Shown one piece after another: positions 13,503 through 26,179 of a DNA stretch of 64,000 nucleotides. The stretch is from assembly GCA_012934845.2 (NCBI GenBank), contig WNNJ02002717.1, positions 496,001 through 560,000 of the forward strand, written 5' to 3'. The number at the start of each line of letters is the position of its first letter. Within the stretch, counting starts at the first letter, position 1. Position numbers and translations under genes: made by a program. Origin of the DNA: Pomphorhynchus laevis. Taxonomy: Eukaryota; Acanthocephala; Palaeacanthocephala; Echinorhynchida; Pomphorhynchidae. The notes beneath the pieces are model-generated. The model had not been told where the DNA came from and made no database searches. It saw only the letters and a list, made by a program, of their open reading frames with translations.

Positions 13503-13741
13503 TTAGTACCACTAAACTTCTCTGCTAAGTTCCGATGATGTCTCACATGCGATGGCCTTGGCTGCGGTGTGGAGTTCGGAAGCGTAACTCCTTTAAGAAG
13601 ACTGGCGGTGGAAGGCTCTTTCAGACTGGAAGAACAAAGCTTTGAAGGATGTGATGCGTTCGAACAGAAGGGAGGTATGGAGATCTTGCGATAAGACCGC
13701 TGGCCTCCGTCTGCTAGAACCCTCTCCTTATGTGGTACTAA
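13503..13741. mobile_element. possible MITE-like, GC-rich 239 bp island
   Basis: Perfect 10 bp terminal inverted repeats, TTAGTACCAC at 13503-13512 and GTGGTACTAA at 13732-13741, bound a segment visibly GC-richer than its surroundings. An 86-codon minus-strand frame spans it, but I recognise nothing in that frame and it runs through the inverted repeats, so a non-autonomous DNA element is the simpler reading. No transposase or clear target duplication is seen. Confidence 0.4.
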
Positions 13742-13751
13742 TCCTTCCATT

Positions 13752-13890
13752 GATAAGGAATTGAATTAAATTCCTTATCGATTTTTACGTGTGCACAATT
13801 CTCATAATTAATCGCTGATTTTTTATTTTGACATCATTTAAGCATTATATTTAATTCAGTTTGCAATACTTCAACGTCCTTGAAGTATTG
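13752..13890. repeat. two perfect 11 bp foldbacks
   Basis: GATAAGGAATT/AATTCCTTATC at 13752-13779 (6-base loop) and CAATACTTCAA/TTGAAGTATTG at 13864-13890 (5-base loop). They lie directly after the GC-rich island. Confidence 0.85.
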
Positions 13891-13899
13891 AAATAGAAC

Positions 13900-15370
13900 G
13901 GTAATTTGCACACAAAGAACTATCAGCAGATTTGTGAATAGGTCGAATAATGGATGTCTTACATGCTAAAGAATATTTACTGTAGCCAAGTAAATAAGAA
14001 AAAATGTCATATATGAATTTCGCGATTAAATCGGCGGTACTAAGTAAGACAGATGGTAAATTATGTGAACGAAGACTGCTATGCGAAAGCGATCACAAGC
14101 CAAAGAACGTCTAGATAAAAGAAATTTGTAACTGGATTGAACAATGGAGGAATATAACGATTTTTTAATTAAGCTTTGTATGAAGCAGGTGGTTGAGTGT
14201 TTTAACTGGATAACACCAACAGTAATCAACGCCGTAAGTTTATGAATCCGGCCAAATATTCTAACTACAATAATTGCGAATAGAGAAAATTGGCTTTAAA
14301 TGTATTTACTTTAAAATGTACATGATATCTTTTATGGGAATAAATATCGACTCAGAATGATAGTCGAGTGATCACTATTTCATATAGAAGAAGGAATTTT
14401 TTGTTTACTAAGCTGAAGATATCAGACTAGTAAAAGATATCAGACTTTCAAACGGTGTTACTATCGGTAACACTTTTTGAAAGCAACTACTCTGCAAACC
14501 CTACAATATAAGGGTTACGAAACGGTACAATAAGTTGAACTTCATCTATCTTATTCAACAAGCTACACATATTAGCAAACAAGACTATAAAGTTGTTAGT
14601 GGTATTATAGGTTCCCATTGCACACTTAGATGCCTGCGGACTATGCGAAAATTTACGATTTTTTGAGATTTTTCAGCGTAAGCTTCTCTATTATATAGCT
14701 TAGTTTTTCTGAACGAACACGAATACGATCTTCTAAAGCAAGGTCTCTAAACATTCTTACGTTTCCATTACTTAAACGACTTGATCTTTTCATAATTTCT
14801 TACACACCACATTACTCCCCAAATACTACTTTCACGAGACGAGAGTTTTCTAAACTTTTGCGTCTACCAACTCTGAACACACTACGAACACAATGAATCT
14901 GCAACTTTGAATTTACCTGGATGGAAAAGTCAGCAAACATGAAGCGAATAGAGGATGAATATCTTGATGCAATCGATCTTGAACGTTAACTAAAGCAGAC
15001 TCAGGGAGACCTGCTATCATTAAACAACGCTTGCGACGACGAAAAGTATTTTCCGACTGGAGAAATTACGTTCGGCAATTTGAGCATGAATAATAGAACT
15101 AGTACTTGATTTAGTTGAGAGTTTGGCTATAGATAAGCTAGGATTATCCGGGTTGATTGTAGCAGGTGGTAGTTTAAAAGAACAAATAGTGTTAGTAAAC
15201 ATCTTTTTATTAGTTGAAGACATCACATGATGCATTTATTGCGAGTAAAAACAATCACCATCATTATTAACATTCATATCAGCGCAGATTCCATAATTGT
15301 ATGACCAACAATCCCATATTAGACTTCGAGAGATTTGGAGCATCTTGCAAATGCGTAACATATAATGCAT
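13900..15370. other. no gene recognised; one imperfect foldback
   Basis: AT-rich DNA without a supported gene. A 17 bp-arm imperfect hairpin (CTTTCAAACGGTGTTAC and its partner, 5-base loop) is at 14445-14483, just after a short direct repeat of GATATCAGACT. Confidence 0.5.
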
Positions 15371-15374
15371 TAAA

Positions 15375-16381
15375 TAAATACAATAATTTATTTAACGTGG
15401 CAAATGCGTGCAAAATGCACGCTTACATGACCACTAACAAACAAAAAAAGAACATCAAAAGTCACAGATAGTTAGTTAATTGTTGAAATGGAATTGGATT
15501 TGGCGTTTGAAGTACGGCATAGATGTTGATTGGCGGATATGAATAGGCAGTTGATTTCACAAGAGAGGAGCAGCCACAACGAAGGAGCGGAAGCCAAAAG
15601 AGGTAGAGTAGATTGGGACATGTAAAAGAAGGGAATTACGGGAACGCAGAGCACAATATACAGTACGAGAATTGTCGAGAAAAGGAAGGTTGAGAAATGA
15701 AGGGGTATGAGAAGTTATAAGGCGAAAAGCAATGATAAGAAGACGAATTTGAACACGACAATAAATGGTAGACCAATCAAGAGAAACAAGATAGTGGGAT
15801 GTATGATCAAAACGACGAAGACGGAGAAGAACTCGGACGGCAGCGTTGATTATGCGTTGTAAAGGAAGAAGAGTGGATTTAGGTGAGTTGGAAAATAGAC
15901 TAAGACAGTAATCAAGTATTGAGAAAAGAAGAGAAGATATGAGAGTCATACAAGAAGGGAAATCGATCAATCTACGAAATTGACGGAGATTGCGGAGTAT
16001 CAAGATAGATGAGCGTACTTTATCACTAACGAAAGGTTTAAGTGAAAGTCGGTTGTCGAAATGAAAGCCTAGGAAAACAAGATTATCAACGATAGGAAGA
16101 ATTGTAGAATTTAATGATACGGAAGGAGGTTCTACGCCGAAGCTTCGAGGTAGGATCCACATAATTTTAGATTTATCAGGATTCAGAGAAAGGCGAAGGG
16201 AAAAAAGATGATTGGAAATTGAGACAAGACAGTCGGAGGCAGAAACACTAAGATCTGAATACGATAAGCAGGTGCGTGAGCATATATGAGAATGTCATCA
16301 GCATATTGCATAACATGGAAGTTAAATTTATGAGAAATCGAAGACAAGTCACCGAGAAGAAGAGAGAAAAGCATAGGGCAT
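15375..16381 (-). mobile_element. 5'-truncated CR1/L2-like LINE
   Basis: Minus-strand RT and post-RT regions closely related to the copy at 53.6-57.4 kb. The catalytic region reads FHVMQYADDILIYAHAPAYRI (within 16374-16183), matching FKVMQYADDILIYAHAPAHRI of that copy. A 201-codon open frame (16162-15557) carries the post-RT part: FLGFHFDNRLSLKPFVSDKV, SILDYCLSLFSNSP, LQRIINAAVRVLLRLRRFDHTSHY. The RT begins abruptly near 16381 (PMLFSLLLGDLS), so the 5' part is missing, as usual for target-primed integration. The 3' tail carries the same stem-loop as the big copy (15406-15422). Frames are broken once or more between 16183 and 16162 and near the C terminus. Confidence 0.88.
15406..15422 (-). 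promoter_or_regulatory. 3' stem-loop of CR1/L2-like LINE
   Basis: GCGTGC and GCACGC pair with an AAAAT loop. The same stem with a different loop (CAGC) lies at 53630-53645 in the other copy, within the shared flanks AACGTGGCAAAT and TTACATGACCAC. It is probably the 3' RNA structure bound by the element's RT; that role is inferred from related LINEs. Confidence 0.65.
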
Positions 16382-17240
16382 TGAAAGAAGTATGTGGCTG
16401 AACATCCTTGACAGCGACTTGATTGTGGTTAGTGGTTTCACAAGCTTTTAAAGTCGGTAAAGCGTTGAGATCGATATCAGATTTATCTAAGATAGAACCA
16501 TGCGGATTCCCGATATTCATATTCATATTTACTTTATCAGTTGTGATACACACCAAATCAGTTAGATCTTTTAGAGATTGATAATTCAAAGTTGACATTG
16601 ATTTTATCTGATCTAGTTCTCCTACCGATAGTAATATGTTATCTGATTGAATAGTCGATTCGTAATTGACGTTATTGGTAATTGAGATTGGTAATTATGT
16701 ATTAAGATATTATCGGATCTAGTTCGTTATTTGATAATAAAACACTCTCTGGTTGTACTATTGTGTTAGTATTTGATAGTATAGCTAATTTCGACGAGGC
16801 ACAAAATCAACACAGAAAAGAAACATGTTTAATTTTAGATTGTGACCCTTGAGGAATGCTCACAAGAGTCCATACCTCACAATTGACAGAGTCGTAACCA
16901 ACTTATATCGTATTGTAGGTTTGTTCAGACAATTGTTGGCGAGTTGACTCTTCTGGGTCGATACCATCTTTCACAACATCTTTATTGTTAAGTGAATTCA
17001 CCTTTTTCTGTTTACGTGGCATTTATTAGTGGCGCGATAGTTTACTAGAGGTACACTATCTTAAATATTTCTGACAGAGGTTATATTACGGGAGAAACAA
17101 AGTCCACAGGTCAATAAGAAGTGGTCAGTAGAACAAATCAGATCAGATAACTGAGTCTACGTATTTTATATGTAATGTAAGTATATCATATTTAACCAAT
17201 AATAGTCAGTCAATAAAGTTTTGATTAACACAAGATTTTA
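16382..17240. other. no gene recognised
   Basis: Diverged AT-rich sequence upstream of the truncated LINE. The open minus frame across 16248-16598 crosses the LINE truncation point in a different frame and is not a gene. Repeated TTATCTGATCTAGTTC-like words between 16600 and 16760 suggest a weak local repeat. Confidence 0.4.
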
Positions 17241-17241
17241 T

Positions 17242-17444
17242 CTTTTTTATTGCGAACCATCCCCGAGAATACAAAAAGAACTTTATTTATTTGATATTTC
17301 GACTGTACTTAGCAGTCCTTTTCAATTGTAAGAATTTATAATAACCAAGACTTTTTCTTACAATTGAAAACGACTGCTAAGTACAGTCGAAATATCTAAA
17401 TAAAGTTCTTTTTGTATTCTCGGGGATGGTTCGCAATAAAAAAG
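17242..17444. repeat. large foldback, ~93/90 bp arms, 20-base loop
   Basis: Left arm 17242-17334 and right arm 17355-17444 are near-perfect reverse complements; loop 17335-17354. The right arm contains the hairpin GACTG-CTAAGTA-CAGTC followed by GAAATAT, which resembles the tails of Penelope-like elements. A decayed relative lies at about 25525-25605. The simplest reading is two PLE ends in inverted orientation. Confidence 0.85.
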
Positions 17445-19420
17445 TTACTTTTGACCCGAAAGCAATTCTCAACGACAAGATTTTATCACAAAATATGGAA
17501 GAGAAAAAAAATTATACTCATATGATTCCTAACTAGGATAGCGAAACTAATGTTCTTAGGCAGGAGCTCCGCAAAGCTCTCCACTCTCACCTATGCTATT
17601 TCTTTTGAGTACCTTGCGAATTATTGAAGGAATGACATCTGATAAAGTTCACATTACAGTATTCACTGTCCTCAGAACTTTATATTCTAGGAGTTGGGCA
17701 GGAGCAAAAAATTTATAAGTTTACAAGAGATACAATTAAATGGATTTAGGAGCGACTTAGGGTAGACCTCGACGTAAAGAATTGCAAGTTTCTGTATTGT
17801 AAAACTAGATCGCAAAAGGATTTGAATAAGCATAAGTGGACAGGTAAAGTTAAAACTAGAACTTTGCGTGTTCTTAGTATGAACTTCTTATCCGACCTGG
17901 GGGTGCCTAAAAATCTTTGTCTAGCTAAGCGAATTTTTTGAAAAAAAAATATATCTTTAGTGGAAGAACGCGAAAATGGTTCGCTTCTGCGAACGAAGTG
18001 ATAAGCGAAGTGATAATGAAATTTTTGTGTGCAAGTGGCCTGATGTTCTACGGAATAAATAGTCCCTCGGAACAACGAATGGAATTTTAATAAAACTTTT
18101 GAAAATTACAGAAAAATAAATAAATATTACAGTGGGTGTTATATTATTATTAGTATACAACAACCGATGAGCGGTAGCTCGTTTGGCTGGATCTCAATGT
18201 ATAAAAAGTACATTGTAAGTAAAACAAAAAAATCCAAATCAGGTTCGACTTCCTATGATAGCGATACATTGTTTAACGCATGCCGAAATTCTCGGATGTT
18301 CCGGCATTCAATTGCAGATGACGGGAGCCTGTTCCGACTGTTTATTGCTCGATCTCTGATATCCTGATAGTGTGTATGGACTTTTCTACGATGCTTGAGC
18401 GTTAGTCGATGTCCACGTAATTGCTCGGATATATTGAGTATAGAATTATAGAATTATATTTTAATAGAATAATTTGGGAACTTTTAAAAAGACAGAACTT
18501 CTTTTCTTTCTTTAAAGGAAGAACTTTAAAATAAAGATAATTAAAATTTTTCTGTGAAAAAACTTTGATACTATTAATATCATTAATTGTTTAGGTACAT
18601 GATAAATTCCCCTCCACGCTGACTCCAATCTCTATATGTACTTATATGGCATGATGTTCAATGGGAAATACCACAGATATACTAACAAACGAGGCAATAA
18701 ACTGATGAATTAATGTCCAATTCGAGAATTGATCGTTAAATCATTATTGAACGTGGCTTTTGTTTTATTATGCGTTTGGTGTTTACCAATTGATTAAGCA
18801 ACATTTGTGTTGGCTTTGGAAATATATAAAAAATAAAAAATGAAACAAGGTTAAATAAGATGAAAAAAGACAAAGGCGTCACGATAAATTAAGGCAAACG
18901 AAATCGATGAATAGAAAACATAACGGCGAAAAACCACTTTGTTTTTGCGTCACTGTTTTTCATTTGTTTTTTTTGTCGTGAAAAACAGAAAATTGGTAGA
19001 TGGGAGAAAACGGATAATTTAAACATAACGTAGGCACCGAGGATCAGTAATCAAAGAAATAATTATCGTAAACGAATTAAAAAGAGTAAAAGTGATTAAT
19101 CCGAGGGAACTAAAATCAAAAAAATTAGGAAAACTTAGGAAAATAAAATGGGGAGTAAAAAACAATATCTGCCTTAGCAATTAAAACAACAGAAAATTAA
19201 TGTCTATGAAAGTATTTAAATATTCAAGATAATAATCATTTAATATTCGTGATGATTCGAATGGATAATTCACATTTGCGATTAAACCGCTCAGCTAGTA
19301 AGGAATGAAAAAAATCTTTGTGAAATATCGGAAATCGACTCGTATGTTTAAAGAACTAGATAATGTTTTGATTTATAAAAAAATAGAAGTGGTTAAAATT
19401 AAATGTTTTTAAATAGTTGA
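17445..19420. other. no gene recognised
   Basis: Begins in a possibly PLE-derived stretch (ELRKALHS near 17560, FLSDLGVPKNLCLAKRIF near 17880) too weak to assign. From about 18.4 kb it is very AT-rich with no supported feature. Confidence 0.4.
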
Positions 19421-19424
19421 TCCA

Positions 19425-20350
19425 TTATTGATAACTAGCGGCGTTGTGATACATATGGAGGATGCGGATATCACTTGATGATAAGTCAATAAATAATGAA
19501 TATGGATATGTTAGTGCTAAGCGAATAAGTGAAAAATACAATGTGCGTAGGTTAGTTGAGGAACAACCAAGTGATTTAAGCCTGCGAAGTAGAAATATAC
19601 ACGAAAGGTACTTTCTATAAACAACAAGGTTTTCGCCAACACAAATTGGCCGTAAATAGAACATCAAGAATGCATAACTGTCCGATGTGGAGAATACCAA
19701 AGTTTCGTAAATTATATTCATTACTTGTTTTAAGATATATTTGAATTTTTTATTTTTTCATGTTATTTTTTAATTTATTTAACGAAGTCCGTTTCTTCAG
19801 GTTGAGAACTTCCAACTAGACAGACGTGTTCGATATTGAAAAGCTTGTTTTGCATGATATGATAGTCAAATCAACGGCATACTTAAAGCAACGTGAAATG
19901 GCACAACAAATGTTAAAATCATTAATGATTTAATCACTAATGATCATTTTTAATCAATTAATAAGTAATTAATTTAATCATTAATTAATCATTAGAAATC
20001 ATCTAGAATAAACTGACTTATTTCAATATGCTCATTAGTAGTGATGTTACATGGACTAAACGCGTATTATTATGTTTATATTTTATTTAATATAGAGCAA
20101 TTTGTGTGAAAATAATTCTTTCTAGAACTTTGACCAAGGCAGGAAGAAAGCATATTGGTCTAAAGGATTTTGTAGATAGCTGTTCCTGATTTTTAGGTAT
20201 AATGACGACAACACTATCATTTAGACAACCAAGAATAGATTCTTTTCTGAAGATGTTAGTTAAGCAAGTTGCGAGAGGTTCATCAACGATATCCACAATA
20301 GAATTGAGAACTCAGGTTGATGATCTGATCCATCAGATATTTTCGCCTTT
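19425..20350 (-). mobile_element. two fragments of a LINE (RT core and post-RT part)
   Basis: On the minus strand the RT part comes first (20296-20087): RKESILGCLNDSVVVIIPK, then FRPICFLPALVKVLERII, the usual 'FRPISLLP...K.LE..I' motif. The post-RT part follows at about 19660-19425: FLLRRLKSLGCSSTNLRTLYFSLIRLALTY, the usual 'LRRLK..G....L...Y..LIRS.L.Y' pattern. AT-rich sequence of about 350 bp replaces the palm domain between them, so the element is deleted internally or interrupted. No endonuclease is seen. Clade not assigned. Confidence 0.75.
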
Positions 20351-20359
20351 AGAGAAATA

Positions 20360-20895
20360 ATAATACTGAACACTTTAATTCTATCCACTAGGATATCTAG
20401 ATTGTCAGTATATAATGAGGCCAATCAGTTTAAATCAATTGGAGAATCAATTAAACCATACTATCGTTACTGCATAACGACTTGTTAATAGTATTGAAAG
20501 CAGATTTGAGATCAGCTGGACTGATAAGATGAGATTGATATTATGCTGTTTTTCTTCTGACAGCCTTATAAAACTAACCCAAATGATCCTTATAGTCTAT
20601 ATTTTTTAAAATAACGCGTTGTTTCAAATAGTTTATAATGATCTATTTATTGATAAAGAATTTTTGGAGTTGGATCAAAGAAAGGAAAATTTTAGATATT
20701 TCGCTAACCTCTGTGTAAGGAAAGTAACTCAAGGAGTTTTATCCAATTCAAAAGCTAGAATCAGTTACAAAAGCGTTAACAGCTCATACAATTTAAACAT
20801 GCAATAATTCACAACACTCCCGGTGAGCGGTAATCTTCAAGGTATTTGGGACTGTATCGTTTCCTTGATGAGCGGCGTAGTTCCAAAGTCGGTTG
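20360..20895. other. no gene recognised
   Basis: A 62-codon plus frame (20619-20804, FLELDQRKENFRYFANLCVRK) shows no recognisable domain. Confidence 0.4.
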
Positions 20896-20899
20896 CACA

Positions 20900-22550
20900 T
20901 TAGTGGAGTCATTCGATTCAACACTGGTTTAGCATTCAACGGTCTCAGTTTCGCATCTTTCAGGGTTTTCCTGGGACTGTTGACTTTGAAGTACTAAGTT
21001 AGTTCCTTCGCATTCGCTTACGGCAATATCTCTTGCGTTGGCAATACCTTCACGTCCGTCGTTGTACTTTACATAAGAGTAATTCGGATTCTGTAGAAAT
21101 ACTTCGGCGGGTTCAACGGAAGGATCATACTTTGATTGACAGTCATGTTTTCGGACAAACACGTGGTCGTTTGGTAAAACGACACTTCTGAAGTTTCGGA
21201 TTTGGGCAAATCAACGATCATGCTGAAACAGTCTACTGTGTGGTGAGCAGTTCGTAGAAGTAAACAACAAAGATCGAATAGCATTCATAGATACGTGTAA
21301 AACGGATTCTCATCGATTTACTAGCAGGTTCCGATCTTTAAGTGTAAGCAATACAGTTTTCAAGGTTGTAACGCTGTATCGCTCACACTGTCCATTCCAT
21401 AAAGGGTGTCATCTTTCGATCTTTTCATTTTTTATTTTGTTGGCGAGTTGTGAGCGAAATGACATCGAGCGTTAGTTCGTCACTACCTTAAAAGATCTTG
21501 GAATCAGATAGTGCACCATTTCCGCAAACTTTCGACGATAGCATGTAATTCATTTTAAACAGCAGAGTATTTTATTTCGGTGTGTGTGATAGTGCGCGAA
21601 AAAGGCTACATGTCTGCCCTGTTGGTTCAAAAACGCGGCAATCGTAGTATATGAGACATCGGTTTCTACAACCAAAAGTTTGCTCTCGTCAACATAGCTT
21701 GAACACGCCTTCATTACATCCGATTTGGGGTCGGATTGTACGGTTAAATTCTTAAATAGCAACAACCTTTCTGGATCCGGTTCTATCGTGTCGTTAGCGA
21801 CTCTGTATCCTAACGTATTAATTTTACATCGACTAAAGGCACATGTATGTCAGGCCATTAGCTTCTGCCGCTTGATAAAATTTTTCGAGATTCAAATCAT
21901 GCTGAGCCCTTGATTTACCGCAAACTGTTACGTTATCCAGGTAAATGTAGGTGTCCTGTAATTGGTTTTTATTAACAATTGCCCATCGGTTGTTGAAAAC
22001 ATGCTACGGCATTTGTAACGCCAAAGAGAATTCTGTTAAATTTGTACAAACGTCCGTCTGCCTCGAAAGCTGTGAAAAGTTTCTCTTTTTCCATGATCGG
22101 AATTTGGTGGTGCGCCGATTTTAAGTCGATGGCCGAGAACACTTTGTAAGAAGCAATGGACGATACGATATTTTCAATGATCGGCAAAGGATAAGCATCT
22201 AGGCACGTGAAGTGGTTGGTTGTCAACAACTAGACGCCGTTTATGTCTTTTATTTCTAGTTAATAGTGCTTGAGCTCTCTAAGGCGGCATCGAAGGCCTG
22301 ATTGTTTCATCGTCAAGCATTTGTTTAATCTCTTTTTTATGAAAATATTATCTTCTGCAGAATGTGTTCGAGATTTTATCGCAATTGAATGAATGTTGTG
22401 TGCAAGGTTCGCGAATAGTCTTAATGGTTCGATATTCACACATTTGATTCCTGCAAGCTCAAGTGTAGGCATTGCTCCACTCAGTGATATGATGAGGCTA
22501 TCGTCATACTTAGAATGACGTCGGCTCATAAGTCCGGTAAAACGTGTATA
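20900..22550 (-). mobile_element. Ty3/gypsy LTR-retrotransposon fossil
   Basis: Remains of a pol gene on the minus strand, in family order: pre-RT region (about 22529-22260, PRLFANLAHNIHSIAIKSR-like block), reverse transcriptase (about 22229-21972, DAYPLPIIENIV, FSAIDLKSAHHQIPI, ILFGVTNAVACFQ), RNase H start (about 21765-21550, LVVETDVSYTTIAAFLNQQG) and the C-terminal end of integrase (about 21284-20929, LLRTAHHTVDC, KYDPSVEPAEVFLQNP). The wording resembles the CsRn1/Mag-like group. The central integrase core, gag and both LTRs are not seen. The element is broken by several disruptions and is probably old. Confidence 0.85.
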
Positions 22551-22559
22551 GTGACTTTT

Positions 22560-23470
22560 TCATATTTTCGATTTTGGAGCTGTAAACTGATGGTTATCAT
22601 CCCACAAGTGCCAGAGTATATATGACTTTATTCTGCTTGGGAAGCAATCAGATAGAAGATCATTCACCTTGACGGAGTAATATCTATCATATAAGAATTC
22701 GTTGACCCATCGCGCTATACGACGATCTAGATGTATACTGAACAGCTTTTTAACAAACGTTGAAGAAACATAATGTCAAATGCCGCGGAGAATTTGACGA
22801 ACATAAAATCGATATGCGCACCGAGATCAAAGTACTTAGTCCAGCAATCACGTGCAGCTACTATGTTTTGTCGTCGTGTAGTCGTCTATACGAAAACCGT
22901 GATGTGTCCGGGACAAGATATATTTCTCTTCCATGTGGTCTACAATTTTACTCATCATTAAACGTTCAGGAAACGACCGCATATGCTGGTTAGAATTAGG
23001 TCTATAGCTGATTACTTATAGCTGATTTATCACCCTTTTTATATATCGGACAGATAATGGAACTTTTACAATTCGAAAGTAAAATGCCTAAAGCAACATT
23101 TGCCGAAAATATTATGTAAGGGCGTACATAGTATGTCCGCTAATTTCCGAAGATAAACTAAAGGTCAACCATCCGGACCAGCCCTAGATGTTGCTTTCAA
23201 CTTCAACAGCTCACGAAACACATCGTTGCAATCGAACAAATCGCTGACTCCACACACAGGTCCTAAATAAAGGCGGTGATGAACACATTCTAGAGTATTT
23301 TCGATTGTGAGCGAAACAATTTACTAGAACTAGTAAGGTTCCTAGTAAAATCTTTACCAGGCTTGACACAAGAGCAGCTTATGCAGACAGCGTTACGACC
23401 GTTACACTAACACTAATATATAGTTATATAGGGAACAAAGAAGTGGAAATTGTCCTTTATTTAATAAAAA
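22560..23470. other. no gene recognised
   Basis: No supported coding region; possibly LINE-derived scraps around 22.8-23.3 kb, too decayed to assign. Confidence 0.4.
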
Positions 23471-23474
23471 AATT

Positions 23475-23508
23475 CTATATTTCGATAGATCCTGCTATCA
23501 TCATCAGG
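23475..23508 (-). other. hammerhead-like core motif of a PLE tail
   Basis: On the minus strand: CTGATGA, one extra T, a 5 bp stem GATAG/CTATC, then GAAA. This matches the conserved bases of the hammerhead ribozyme core (CUGANGA ... GAAA), and Penelope-like elements are known to carry such motifs. The extra base between the core and stem departs from the textbook form, so activity is not claimed. Confidence 0.5.
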
Positions 23509-23509
23509 A

Positions 23510-25520
23510 TTACAATAAAATGTTTCACACATTTCGTGTTTCCAACATTTATACAAAAATTCAAGCATTGATGTGCCCCGCATTTCTACTTAAAAGAAAA
23601 AGAAAGTGTTTAACTATTACTAACAGCAATGTTTAGAAAGTGTTATTTGTTTGTCCATAGTTTAGAATAATTGGGATTGGCGAGATAAATCGTTGAAATT
23701 AAATAGTATTTTATATATTTAATAGCATTTTATGGAGTAAAGAGCAAAACATAAAGGACCGATGAGCCTTTATTTGAGCGAATGTTTCTAGACAAAATTG
23801 GCTCCTTAACATTTTACATCGTTTTGAAAAACTATTCGACGACAGTAGAGAAATTTTAAGTTGAAACATTTCTCCAAAATGATTTATTTTTGTAATTTTT
23901 TCGGTGAGAGCATAAATTGAACAAGTCATCCCTAATTGAACATTGTCTTTATTTCTATCTGAGAGTTGAATTGAGCTAAAATTTTTAAGTATATTCGAAT
24001 TTAATGATTTAAATAATATTAAAAAATCAGTGTCCATAATTGAAAAATTAGAGAAAACTGTTTCTATTTCAAAATATAATTTTTATCATATTTTTTTGTA
24101 TGATTTATTTTTTTGTATGCTATGAACAATTGTCTATTGATGAGGTATTTAACATTTCAGTTCGTAACATGCACTACCCACTTTTATTTTTAATTTTTAA
24201 TTTTTATTTTTAAATTAAATATGTCGAAATATGATTATCCTCGATCAGAATCCGAATAAGCACGTACGTATCTTACTAACACTTTCCGTTATGCCAAAAT
24301 ATGAGAACTAAAAAAGGTGTTATTAAACTAAATATTTTCCAATATGTTATCGCTTCGGTTTTTTGTATAAGTTTCGCAAAAATATACATAATTTCCCAGG
24401 AACTTTCATCTTTGAACACTTAGATCATGAAGTTTACTAATAGTGAAATATGTGAAGCAAATATAATGTCAAATAATTACGAAATAAAATTTTTATTGAT
24501 TTTTTATTTTTTTTGAAAATAAAATTTGTATTTTGCGAACACCGATCATCAGCTGGAAAAAAAGCTTGCAGGGTCAGACGTAGTCTAGTATAACCTTACT
24601 ATCACATTACTATGACAAGCTAAATGCGTGATTCCTATACTATAGTTCAACCAAAAATAATGCTAATTAGATTTAATAGTTAAGAGATTTACAAAAAGAA
24701 AATAAACAGACACTTTAAAAGTAGGATCAGATCATTTCCGGAAAACACAAATCATACACCAATCGATAACGCTTGTCTTCGAACATCTAAGTTTCGACGC
24801 ACTATAGTTGTTATTCCTAACAAAATGAGCCTGTGGAATCATGGTTTCAGTTTCTTACGGAGGTCTAACAAAGTACACGTCCCGAAGTAGTACACCAAAG
24901 GCGCGACTGAACTGCCCCACTATATGACGGAAGTAGGACTTATTTCAAAACCTATCTTGATCTCGTCAAGACATTCATGATCAAGTCAATATTGAAGATA
25001 TTTCAGTGAAATAGTGAAACTCAGGTATTTTGTTCGTCGTACAAGAATAAGAGTTAGTTGATTATACATAACAGAAAGTCTACATGTACGTCGCGACTGT
25101 ATATTTCGCGACGTATACATTTCCTACGGAAGAACATGGAGTTTCGTAATTGAGTTTGTAAATCAAGCCTGCAGCTGTGCTGCGAATTGTTTTTGAGATG
25201 CTGTACAAAGGCAGAATTTTGTTCGGGGTCGTTTGCATGGTTCTCATCTCCTGTGTACCCACCTTGAAATTTCCGTTATTTTCTGCCTTGGTTACATTTT
25301 TACTATTGTTTTCGATGATCGAATTATTATTGACATTTCATTTTGTTTTGTATCGTGTTAGCTTATCGATGATACCCTTTTTGCCATCAACACTGAAGGT
25401 TTTTAAGACTGAATTATCAGAGAATACATAAGTATTGATTTTATTTCTTGTCGTTTGTCTCGACTTACGATTTAAAGATGTAATGCTTATAATTACTATA
25501 CATAATAGATATTAATCGAC
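23510..25520. other. no gene recognised
   Basis: AT-rich DNA with homopolymer runs. The 108-codon minus frame at 24037-23711 (FLILFKSLNSNILKNFSS, LTEKITKINHF) has some leucine/serine-rich character but no recognisable domain; I do not call it a gene. Confidence 0.4.
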
Positions 25521-25524
25521 TGCA

Positions 25525-25605
25525 AATCATCCCGGAGAATATAATATACTAAATTTATTTTGATATTTTGACTATACTTGAGGTCCTTTTCAATCTGAAA
25601 ATCGA
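25525..25605 (-). repeat. decayed PLE-tail segment
   Basis: Matches one arm of the 17.2-17.4 kb foldback: shared words are GGAGAATA, TTTGATATTTTGACT and GGTCCTTTTCAATC on the plus strand. It is a single-armed, more diverged copy. Confidence 0.6.
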
Positions 25606-26179
25606 GGAAAAAATATGTTTATCAAATACATTTTAAATTGTAATTTTGCTATGCCTTGTGGAGAAAGTTTTAGAATACGAATTAGATTTATTCCCTTGTA
25701 TTGTAGGTAAATTATATATGTACAACGATTTTAGAATGAGTCTGCGTCCTAACTGGGTTTCGTTTCATAGGATGACGGTGCTTTCGAAATCAATATTATG
25801 ATCAGTCTATCTAACATGATTGAAAATTGCTGAAGATGTATCTTTTTTCAGATTGTACCTTTTCTCGGATTGTACTTTTTCTCAGATTGTAAGTATCAAA
25901 TTGTACATAAGTACAATCTAAACCACCGACATTCAATGCAATGAAACTTAGTTAGAAGCAGGTTCATTATGGAATCTTTGTATAAATATAACTTTTCTAC
26001 AAATGAATGGAACAAATCTAATTAGTATTCTAAAACTCCCTCTACAAGACGTATGCACAGATGTAAGAAAATGGGTAACCATCACAATAAGCTTCTCAAA
26101 AATAAATCAATCGCAACTGATAGCAAAATTATATAAATTTAAACTGCATTATATATAAAGCAGTTATCTTTATCCCAAT

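Noticed and set aside
13490-13750. 86-codon minus-strand gene
   Set aside because: It runs through both terminal inverted repeats of the GC-rich island; no recognisable motif.
16248-16598. 116-codon minus-strand gene
   Set aside because: It crosses the truncation point of the LINE in a different frame from the RT and has no domain.
23711-24037. 108-codon minus-strand gene
   Set aside because: Low-complexity AT-rich composition, no domain, no flanking signals.
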